This document shows positions 1 through 4,976 of a DNA stretch of 7,738 nt, in pieces (the first letter of the stretch is position 1; each line of letters begins with the position of its first letter). The notes beneath the pieces were generated by a model, which saw nothing but the letters and a program-made list of their open reading frames with translations, made no database searches and had not been told where the DNA came from. The position numbers and the translations under genes were made by a program. Origin of the DNA: an uncultured Clostridia bacterium (GTDB lineage: Bacteria > Bacillota > Clostridia > Oscillospirales > Acutalibacteraceae); assembly GCA_937875885.1 (NCBI GenBank), contig CALEIO010000189.1:1-7738 (forward strand), read 5' to 3'.

Positions 1-734
1 TGTGTTCTGCCTGTTAAAAGGTCAACCTCCACAAGGCTGAGATTTTCTTTTGATGAAAGTACCTTATACTTTGTTCTGATAATTTTACCGCCGTCAACAG
101 GCTTGTTTGAAACGAATACCTTGTTTTTCTTTTCGTCCTTTGTCAGCGTACCTGTAAGCAGACCTTCGGGCTTTTTAACCTTACCTTCGCATATGCACAG
201 ATACAGCTTCTTTATGTGTCTGTCCTTTATAAGGCGGTTAAGCTCTTTGAGTGCAACAGCGTTCTTGGCGGCAATGATGAGTCCGCCTGTGTTTCTGTCC
301 AGACGGTTAGCCATAGCAGGTGCAAAAGAATTTTCTGCTTTGGGGTCATACTCACCCTTATCATACAGATAATGCTGCACTCTTGCTACCATAGAGTCAA
401 AGTGGTAAGTCTTGTCGGGATGAGCTAACACACCCTCGGGCTTATCAAGGATAATCAGGTTTTCGTCCTCATAGATAACCTGAAGCTTCTTTGGTGCTTT
501 CATAAACTCATACTCATCATATTTTGTCTCAAAGAACTCATCTTTGATATAGAAAGTGAGGATGTCACCCTCTTTGAGCATATCGTCAATGGCGCATTTT
601 TTGCCGTTGAGCTTTATGTATTTGGTGCGTATGTATTTGTACATCAGAGATTTTGGCATTGTTCTGAATCTCTTTTGCAGAAATTTGTCCATTCTCTGAT
701 TAGCATCGTTCTTATTGATAGTTATAGTTCTCAT
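1..734 (-). CDS. RluA-family 23S/tRNA pseudouridine synthase (partial, C-terminus beyond window)
   Basis: This gene encodes an RNA pseudouridine synthase, which converts specific uridines in rRNA or tRNA to pseudouridine in the cytoplasm. The reverse complement reads open for 244 codons from the ATG at 734 to the left edge. Residues about 12-60 look like an S4 RNA-binding domain (QRMDKFLQKRF ... KLNGKK ... LKEGDIL). The catalytic domain follows, with YEDENLIILDKPEGVLAHP at about 88-106 and the active-site motif NRLDRNTGG at 143-151, where D146 is the expected catalytic Asp. The visible end, LTGRT at 240-244, is the start of the usual GRTHQIR motif, so perhaps 50-60 residues are missing. The classic motif begins HRLDR; here the first residue is Asn, which I recall in other clostridial RluA-like proteins. 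The start is supported by an AAAGGCAG ribosome-binding site 7 nt upstream and by a SigA promoter. Family assignment is secure; the target uridine (RluC, RluD or other specificity) cannot be told. Confidence 0.93.
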   Translation of the reverse strand, partial: MRTITINKNDANQRMDKFLQKRFRTMPKSLMYKYIRTKYIKLNGKKCAIDDMLKEGDILTFYIKDEFFETKYDEYEFMKAPKKLQVIYEDENLIILDKPEGVLAHPDKTYHFDSMVARVQHYLYDKGEYDPKAENSFAPAMANRLDRNTGGLIIAAKNAVALKELNRLIKDRHIKKLYLCICEGKVKKPEGLLTGTLTKDEKKNKVFVSNKPVDGGKIIRTKYKVLSSKENLSLVEVDLLTGRT

Positions 735-741
735 AGTAAAT

Positions 742-749
742 CTGCCTTT
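742..749 (-). promoter_or_regulatory. Ribosome-binding site of the pseudouridine synthase gene
   Basis: On the minus strand this reads AAAGGCAG, a slightly degenerate Shine-Dalgarno sequence with 7 nt to the ATG at 734. It fixes the start in the absence of any other upstream in-frame candidate I could see. Confidence 0.6.
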
Positions 750-764
750 ATATAATATTCTGTA

Positions 765-793
765 ATTATATCAAATTTCTTAAGTATTTTCAA
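765..793 (-). promoter_or_regulatory. SigA-type promoter for the pseudouridine synthase gene
   Basis: On the minus strand a -35 element TTGAAA (793-788) is followed, after exactly 17 nt, by a perfect -10 element TATAAT (770-765). This would start transcription near 757-758 and give a leader of about 24 nt before the ATG at 734. It is the best housekeeping promoter in the window. Confidence 0.75.
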
Positions 794-810
794 CACCGTA
801 AATTATTGTG

Positions 811-838
811 TAACACAAGAGAATAATCAGCATAATAT
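811..838 (+). promoter_or_regulatory. Weak candidate promoter for the microgene pair
   Basis: CATAATAT at 831-838 matches six of eight positions of the SigE -10 consensus (CATACAHT, as I remember it). TAACACA at 811-817 lies 13 nt upstream and is a poor -35 match. The same segment can be read as a SigA promoter (TTGTGT at 807-812, 18-nt spacer, CATAAT at 831-836). A promoter is needed here because the upstream gene is divergent, but which sigma factor reads it is unresolved. Confidence 0.3.
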
Positions 839-856
839 ACCACAGAGGTGGTGCTG

Positions 857-1000
857 ATGAGATATTGCGGGTGCAACCGCTGTGTGTGGTTTGCAGCAGG
901 ACTCCTTGTTGCCAGTTGTCTGCCCTATGAGTTTGTGGTGGTTATCGCGGCAATCACAATCATAATAATCTGCTCTATGTTCAGGAGGCGAATCAATTGA
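857..1000 (+). CDS. 47-residue Cys-motif membrane microprotein, coupled to spoVM
   Basis: I do not recognise a named family. The ATG at 857 is preceded by an AGAGGTGG ribosome-binding site (844-851), giving a 5-nt gap, and the frame ends with TGA at 998-1000. The product starts MRYCGCNRC, a C-x-C-x-x-C cluster at residues 4, 6 and 9. Two hydrophobic stretches follow (about 10-21 and 25-41), separated by LPYE, and the tail is basic (FRRRIN). Further cysteines lie at 21 and 39. It should be a single-span membrane protein or a short hairpin, possibly binding metal through the N-terminal cysteines. Its last codons contain AGGAGG, the ribosome-binding site of the next gene, and its stop overlaps that gene's TTG start, so the two are probably translationally coupled. 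Because the downstream gene looks like spoVM, a role in sporulation is possible but inferred. That it is a real gene is supported by its ribosome-binding site, tight coupling and shared terminator. Confidence 0.72.
   Translation: MRYCGCNRCVWFAAGLLVASCLPYEFVVVIAAITIIIICSMFRRRIN
983..988 (+). promoter_or_regulatory. Consensus ribosome-binding site that decides the TTG start of spoVM
   Basis: This is a perfect AGGAGG lying inside the 3' end of the preceding microgene, 8 nt before the TTG at 997. It is the main reason to accept a TTG-started 27-codon gene here, since no in-frame ATG lies nearby upstream. Confidence 0.8.
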
Positions 1001-1080
1001 AAGTTGTACTTATCGAAAACCCCAGGTTCATATCGTTCTTTCTTCGCAGAATCTATAAAATAAAGAAGCAGAAAATCTGA
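997..1080 (+). CDS. spoVM: SpoVM-like spore morphogenetic peptide (27 residues, TTG start)
   Basis: SpoVM is a tiny amphipathic helix that binds the positively curved outer forespore membrane and recruits and anchors the SpoIVA basement layer of the spore coat. The frame runs from TTG at 997 to TGA at 1078-1080. Aligned without gaps to my memory of Bacillus subtilis SpoVM (26 residues), it shares Met1, Lys2, Ile6, Pro9, Phe11 and Arg17. Conservative matches occur at Arg10, Ile12, Leu16 and Ile19, and both end in a basic tail (KIKKQK here). Pro9 is the residue known to matter for localisation in Bacillus. The gene has a perfect AGGAGG ribosome-binding site and overlaps the end of the upstream microgene by TTGA. 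A hairpin terminator lies just after the stop. Its SpoIVA and SipL partners are encoded downstream in this window. A short peptide can match by chance, so the call rests on length, alignment, signals and context together. Confidence 0.82.
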   Translation: MKVVLIENPRFISFFLRRIYKIKKQKI

Positions 1081-1085
1081 ATCAT

Positions 1086-1122
1086 CAAGCAGGGCGGTGT
1101 TTTGTACCGCCTTGTTTTTTTT
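1086..1122 (+). terminator. Intrinsic terminator after spoVM
   Basis: A stem GGCGGT (1093-1098) pairs with ACCGCC (1106-1111) around a 7-nt loop. It can be extended by CAA/TTG with a small bulge and is followed by a run of eight T (1115-1122). It lies 5 nt after the spoVM stop and closes the two-microgene unit. Confidence 0.85.
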
Positions 1123-1157
1123 GATTACAGAATACAATCGAACTAAAACATTGTCGT

Positions 1158-1186
1158 TAATTATCTTCTTTAAGTGAATATACAAA
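1158..1186 (+). promoter_or_regulatory. Weak SigE-like element upstream of the dockerin gene
   Basis: TAATTAT (1158-1164) and TATACAAA (1179-1186) are 14 nt apart, the same spacing as the stronger SigE-like promoters of sipL and spoIVA. The matches are only 5 of 7 and 6 of 8 in AT-rich sequence. I found no convincing SigA promoter between the spoVM terminator and the start at 1251, so the true promoter of this gene remains open. Confidence 0.2.
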
Positions 1187-1235
1187 AATTATCTTGAAAA
1201 CCTATACTCCATCTGTTACCATTGAATTAATCAAA

Positions 1236-1242
1236 AAGGAGG
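1236..1242 (+). promoter_or_regulatory. Ribosome-binding site that sets the dockerin protein start
   Basis: AAGGAGG lies 8 nt before the ATG at 1251. It decides that start over the in-frame TTG at 1194, which would add 19 residues ahead of a normal signal peptide and has no ribosome-binding site. Confidence 0.85.
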
Positions 1243-1250
1243 TTAATTCA

Positions 1251-3221
1251 ATGAAACGTGTTCATAAACTTTTATCAGTTATATTGGCTCTTATCTTGCT
1301 TGTTTCCGCAGTTGCGGCAGTACAGGTATCTGCTGCTGGTGATACAGTGTATGTAAAGGTATCTTCATCCTACGGCACACCTAACTGCTATATGTGGAAC
1401 TCTTCTTCAGACCAGAATTCAGGTTGGCCCGGAGTTATAATGACAGATGAGGGAGATGGAGTGTTTTCTTACACTCCCGATAAAGCCTACGCAAATGTAA
1501 TATTCAATAACGGAACATCCCAGACTGCAGACCTTACGTACCCAGGTGCAAACAATATTTACATTATGGATAATGGTAACTGGGAGACCTATGACCCATC
1601 TGCAGCAGAGCCCTCTGTAAATATCAGCAAGAAAGACGGAGCTTCTTTCAAAACAGAGAGCATTACAGTAACTGTAACAGCAAAGAATGCTGATTCTGCT
1701 TATTATACCGTTGATGGTGGAACACAGGTTGCTTTCGTTGGTTCTGCAGAAGTTACCCTTGGTGCAGAAACAGCGGTTGGTGCAACTGTCACTCTCTTTG
1801 TGTCTGCAACTAATAAAAACGGTACTGTTACATCATCTGCTACTTACACAAAGAAAGAGGCTTCTTCGGGTAGCGACAGCGACGGTTCCACAGCTAATGC
1901 ACTCGACGGTTACTTTGCTACCAATCCCAATGGTCAGGTGGGCAAACAGACAAGTATAACAATTGACGGCAATATTTCCGATTGGGACAGCACAATGCTG
2001 ATTGCACAGGGTGTTGCTAATGATGACCCCCGTGTGTATCGTCCTAATTCTATGTATGAGATAGCAATCGATGACTATGCTCTTTATGCTGCATGGGACA
2101 ATGAAAATCTCTATCTCATGTGGGAAATGGCAAATGTTCAGGATGCAGTTGCTCCCAATGATGATTATCCGCTTTCTCAGGGTAACCTGTGGATAAACAA
2201 TCTTCCTGTTTTTCTGTATCTCAGCACAGACCCCTCCATCGAGGGCAATGGTGCCACTACCACCGATGCAACCGTATGGAACAGCGGCATAACACTTGAT
2301 GCTCACATTGATACAGTAGTTGCTTTCTCTACAAACGGCTCAAACGGTCCTTTTGTGTACAGAGCGGATGAGGATGGCAAGCTTGTATATGACGACACAA
2401 TCCATTCTACAATCAAGCTTGATTGGGGCAACAGCACCATCAGCAAGAATCTCTATGGAATCAATGAAGGATATGGTCATTACAATAACCGTCTTCCCGG
2501 CGACGTTCTTGACGAGAGCAGTGACTGGATTGATTATTATGCATCCTCAAAGCATAAGAAGTCTCTTGATATGTTCTACGAAATGTCAATTCCTCTTGAA
2601 CTTCTGGGACTTTCTGCATCTGACCTTACAGCCCAGGGCATTGGAGTTATGAAGGTTTCCACATTCGGTACTTCCGGTATGAACTGTCTGCCTGCAGACC
2701 CCTCAATGTGGGATAATGCAGACAAACCCTACACAGTACAGGAACCCAACTCCCACGAAAAAGAGGATGCAGATCATATTACAGTACCCCTTGCAAGAAT
2801 CGGTAAACTCTTAAGCTCTTCAGGTACAAGCAAACCCACAGAGCCTACTACAAAGCCTACAGAGCCTGCTACAACTCCCACCGAACCCACAACAGCCCCC
2901 ACTCCTTCTGCAACAGAACCTACAACATCTGTTACTGAGCCTACCGAGCCTACAGCTACAGAACAGGCAACTACTGCTCCTGTTTCCGATAAGTTGTATT
3001 ATCTCGGCGATGCAGACCTGAATGGTGTGGTAAACGTTAAGGATTCAACATATATTCAGAAATCTGTTGCAGGGCTTGAGCGACCCCTCAAGGACGAAGC
3101 ATTTATTTGTGCAGATGCCAACATAGACACAGAAGTCAACATCAAGGATGCAACAACAATCCAGAAGTTTGTTGCAGGATTACCTGTTAATACTCCCATC
3201 GGTGAGGTTGTAGGAGTATAA
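1251..3221 (+). CDS. Secreted starch-binding dockerin protein (CBM26, Ig-like, CBM9-like, dockerin), no catalytic domain
   Basis: This is a 656-residue exported protein that probably binds starch and docks into a cohesin-bearing amylosome scaffold. Residues 1-28 are a signal peptide (basic MKRVHKLL start, hydrophobic core, cleavage after QVSA). Residues about 33-115 are a CBM26-type starch-binding module with Tyr47, Trp49 and Trp59 (YMW ... GWPG) and the typical NVIFNNG ... QTADLTYPG. Residues about 119-203 are an Ig/FN3- or chitobiase-C-terminal-like beta domain, of the kind found beside CBM26 in clostridial amylases. Residues about 233-520 resemble a CBM9/DOMON-type domain (IDGNISDW at 238-245, NENLYLMWEM). 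A Thr/Pro/Glu linker spans about 525-577. The dockerin follows from 586, with calcium loops DADLNGVVNVKD (587-598) and DANIDTEVNIKD (622-633). No amylase or other glycosidase motif is present, so it is likely an adhesion or substrate-targeting subunit. It is a single-gene unit bounded by terminators on both sides. Confidence 0.9.
   Translation: MKRVHKLLSVILALILLVSAVAAVQVSAAGDTVYVKVSSSYGTPNCYMWNSSSDQNSGWPGVIMTDEGDGVFSYTPDKAYANVIFNNGTSQTADLTYPGANNIYIMDNGNWETYDPSAAEPSVNISKKDGASFKTESITVTVTAKNADSAYYTVDGGTQVAFVGSAEVTLGAETAVGATVTLFVSATNKNGTVTSSATYTKKEASSGSDSDGSTANALDGYFATNPNGQVGKQTSITIDGNISDWDSTMLIAQGVANDDPRVYRPNSMYEIAIDDYALYAAWDNENLYLMWEMANVQDAVAPNDDYPLSQGNLWINNLPVFLYLSTDPSIEGNGATTTDATVWNSGITLDAHIDTVVAFSTNGSNGPFVYRADEDGKLVYDDTIHSTIKLDWGNSTISKNLYGINEGYGHYNNRLPGDVLDESSDWIDYYASSKHKKSLDMFYEMSIPLELLGLSASDLTAQGIGVMKVSTFGTSGMNCLPADPSMWDNADKPYTVQEPNSHEKEDADHITVPLARIGKLLSSSGTSKPTEPTTKPTEPATTPTEPTTAPTPSATEPTTSVTEPTEPTATEQATTAPVSDKLYYLGDADLNGVVNVKDSTYIQKSVAGLERPLKDEAFICADANIDTEVNIKDATTIQKFVAGLPVNTPIGEVVGV
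2829..2985 (+). repeat. Thr/Pro/Glu linker repeat
   Basis: Degenerate repeats of the unit encoding TEPT, KPTEP or TAPT (ACAGAGCCTAC-like) run through this stretch and encode a flexible linker between the CBM9-like domain and the dockerin. Such linkers are common in cellulosomal and amylosomal proteins, can be O-glycosylated, and tend to vary in copy number between strains. Confidence 0.8.
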
Positions 3222-3237
3222 TTCACAGAAAACATTC

Positions 3238-3268
3238 AAGCCATCGGTTTAATGCCGATGGCTTTTTT
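3238..3268 (+). terminator. Intrinsic terminator after the dockerin gene
   Basis: GCCATCGG (3240-3247) pairs perfectly with CCGATGGC (3255-3262) around a 7-nt loop. AA/TT pairs extend the stem, and a run of six T follows (3263-3268). It separates the dockerin gene from sipL. Confidence 0.9.
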
Positions 3269-3271
3269 GTG

Positions 3272-3300
3272 TCATAATTTTTTCCTTTCTTTAATACATT
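3272..3300 (+). promoter_or_regulatory. SigE-like promoter for sipL
   Basis: TCATAAT (3272-3278) matches six of seven positions of the SigE -35 consensus (KMATATW). After exactly 14 nt, AATACATT (3293-3300) matches seven of eight of the -10 consensus (CATACAHT). Both consensus forms are from memory of Bacillus SigE. Transcription would start about 24 nt before the ATG at 3331. SigE is the mother-cell sigma factor expected to drive coat-assembly genes. Confidence 0.65.
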
Positions 3301-3330
3301 TAGTGTAGAATATAAAAGGAGAGAAAAAAT

Positions 3331-4857
3331 ATGGACTATTCACTTAAAAACCGCTATGTTTACACAGCTTCGGAGATTCTTGATACATCAACACAACAGC
3401 AGGTTGACCTTGATTTTACATTACCTGATTATTGTGCTGATATTGAGAAAATTCTCAAATGTTCACTTGTGCCTAAAATCTACACCCGTACATTTTCTGC
3501 AGGACAGCTTCGTGTGGACGGTGCATCAATTGTAAGAATCCTTTACTGTGACAGCCACAAGAAATTTCTTCGTTGTTGCGAGCAGACAGTACCATTCTCG
3601 GCAACAATTCCCGTCAGCACAGAGCCATCAGAGAGCATAGTAATCACCACTGCAAAGCCCGAGTATCTTAATTGTCGTGTGCTTACCCCAAGAAGACTTA
3701 CAATTCACGGCTCTTTTTCTCTTAATACATCGGTTGTTGCCAGAAATGTCTTTGATATTAAACATTCCTGCGATAATAATATGCTTCAGGTTAAGACCGA
3801 AACGCAGGAAATCTGCGAACTGTGTGAGTTTAATCAGGAAATGTTCAGCGTGGCAGAATCGGTAAATATCCGTACCAATAATAATATAGAAACAATTGTC
3901 AGAAGTGACGTTTCTGCTCTCATTACAGACTTTGCCCAGAACGGGGAAAAGCTCCAGATAAAGGGTGAAGCAACCTTGCGAATGCTCTATGTCTGTGATG
4001 CTGCAACAGGAGATATTGACCAGTTTGTGTATGTATTTCCCTTTACCCAGAGCATAGATGCCAAAGAGAAAAACTGTGACATTACAGATGTAAAGCTTGA
4101 TGTTTTGTCCTATGAGATTCTTTTGCGAGGAGGACTTCTGACAGATGAGCCAGGTGTAAGCCTTGATATCAAAATGTCTGCAACCGTAACAGGATACAAA
4201 AAGACAGAAGTAACCTACATAACCGACGCTTACTCTGTAGCTGATGAAACAGAGCTTGAATATGAAAATCTTACTGTTTTCTCTGATGTTATGCCTGTTA
4301 ACTCACGCTTTGCGGTAAAATCCAATCTTTCTCTCGGCGATGTGCCCATAAAGAAAATCCACGATATTTTCTGGGAAGACCCGAATGTTACAGGTCAGAC
4401 AGAGGATAAAGAGCTTGTTGTAAGCGGCAAAGTCAGAGTGTGCATTCTGGGTGCAACAGCGGAGGGAGAGCTAGTCTGCATAGAGCGTCAGGCGGATATA
4501 AGATACACAAGCGCTCTCTCTGATAGTTTCTCTTTGTGCAAGTGTGCAAAGGTCTGTGTGACCTCCGTCAGCTTCAGAATGACAGAGAATAATTCTCTCG
4601 AAATTCGTCTGGATATGCAACTTTCAGCAATGCTTTATAATCTTTCAGACATAAGACAGGTTTCAAATGTAACAAACTGCGGCGAGAAATCTGTCTCTAA
4701 AAAACATCCTCTGACTCTTTATTATGCACAGAAAGGTGAGCTTGTGTGGGATATTGCTAAACGCTACTCCACATCCCTTGAATCTGTCTGCACAGAAAAT
4801 TCTCTCGATTGCGCAGAACTTGAGAATTCCTGTATGCTTATGATTCTTAATGTATAA
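3331..4857 (+). CDS. sipL: SipL, SpoIVA-interacting coat morphogenetic protein (SPOCS domains plus LysM)
   Basis: SipL is the clostridial mother-cell protein that binds SpoIVA and holds the coat on the forespore; in Clostridioides difficile the LysM domain contacts SpoIVA. The 508-residue product has three regions resembling SPOCS (DUF3794) domains. The first, about 25-105, carries DLDFTLPDYCADIEKIL, RVDGASIVRILYCD and VPFSATI, which is the signature of the family. The second spans roughly 140-270 (LQIKGEATLRMLYVCD, YVFPFTQSI). The third spans roughly 295-420 (ELVVSGKVRVCILG). A C-terminal LysM domain occupies about 461-508 (YYAQKGELVWDIAKRYSTS, ending MLMILNV). There is no signal peptide or membrane span, which fits a cytoplasmic protein. 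The start is set by AAAGGAGAG (3315-3323) upstream of the ATG. It has 20 cysteines, including LCKCAKVC, which is high for an intracellular protein. spoIVA lies directly downstream but behind a strong terminator. Confidence 0.9.
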   Translation: MDYSLKNRYVYTASEILDTSTQQQVDLDFTLPDYCADIEKILKCSLVPKIYTRTFSAGQLRVDGASIVRILYCDSHKKFLRCCEQTVPFSATIPVSTEPSESIVITTAKPEYLNCRVLTPRRLTIHGSFSLNTSVVARNVFDIKHSCDNNMLQVKTETQEICELCEFNQEMFSVAESVNIRTNNNIETIVRSDVSALITDFAQNGEKLQIKGEATLRMLYVCDAATGDIDQFVYVFPFTQSIDAKEKNCDITDVKLDVLSYEILLRGGLLTDEPGVSLDIKMSATVTGYKKTEVTYITDAYSVADETELEYENLTVFSDVMPVNSRFAVKSNLSLGDVPIKKIHDIFWEDPNVTGQTEDKELVVSGKVRVCILGATAEGELVCIERQADIRYTSALSDSFSLCKCAKVCVTSVSFRMTENNSLEIRLDMQLSAMLYNLSDIRQVSNVTNCGEKSVSKKHPLTLYYAQKGELVWDIAKRYSTSLESVCTENSLDCAELENSCMLMILNV

Positions 4858-4860
4858 CAT

Positions 4861-4892
4861 AAAGGAAGCGGTAATCTGCCGCTTCCTTTTTT
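4861..4892 (+). terminator. Intrinsic terminator between sipL and spoIVA
   Basis: An 11-bp perfect stem, AAAGGAAGCGG (4861-4871) with CCGCTTCCTTT (4879-4889), encloses a 7-nt loop and runs into T residues to 4892. It begins 3 nt after the sipL stop, so spoIVA needs its own promoter. Confidence 0.92.
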
Positions 4893-4912
4893 GCTGTAAT
4901 TGGATTTTGCAG

Positions 4913-4941
4913 TTATATTTTTGTGCACAAGTGCATAGATA
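4913..4941 (+). promoter_or_regulatory. SigE-like promoter for spoIVA
   Basis: TTATATT (4913-4919) matches six of seven positions of the SigE -35 consensus. After exactly 14 nt, CATAGATA (4934-4941) matches six of eight of the -10 consensus. Transcription would start about 29 nt before the ATG at 4977. Early mother-cell expression under SigE is what is known for spoIVA in Bacillus. Confidence 0.6.
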
Positions 4942-4964
4942 TTAATATCAATACAGTAACAGAT

Positions 4965-4970
4965 GGAGGA
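4965..4970 (+). promoter_or_regulatory. Ribosome-binding site that sets the spoIVA start
   Basis: GGAGGA lies 6 nt before the ATG at 4977. The in-frame GTG at 4923 would add 18 residues, lacks a ribosome-binding site and falls upstream of the predicted transcription start, so it is rejected. Confidence 0.85.
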
Positions 4971-4976
4971 AAAGTA

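Noticed and set aside
103..428. Plus-strand frames opposite the pseudouridine synthase
   Set aside because: Both overlap the catalytic region of a well-supported minus-strand gene and look like shadows of its codons.
1151..1184. SigA promoter TTGTCG ... TATACA before the dockerin gene
   Set aside because: The spacing is 22 nt, too long for a normal SigA promoter, and both hexamers are weak.
925..1185. Minus-strand frame of 86 codons across the spoVM region
   Set aside because: It runs antisense through two microgenes that have good signals and through their terminator, and I saw no convincing start or protein family for it.
1194..1250. TTG-started N-terminal extension of the dockerin protein
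   Set aside because: No ribosome-binding site before the TTG, and the ATG at 1251 has AAGGAGG 8 nt upstream and begins a normal signal peptide.
1833..2306. Minus-strand frame of 157 codons inside the dockerin gene
   Set aside because: Antisense shadow of a clearly coding region; the translation has no recognisable domain.
2829..2985. Short repeats considered as a CRISPR or tandem DNA repeat
   Set aside because: The repeats are degenerate at DNA level, in frame, and explained by the TEPT/KPTEP protein linker; there are no spacers.
4923..4976. GTG-started 18-residue extension of SpoIVA
   Set aside because: No ribosome-binding site, and it overlaps the predicted SigE promoter. The ATG at 4977 gives exactly 492 residues, with Lys30, Thr70, Thr71 and Asp97 at the known positions.
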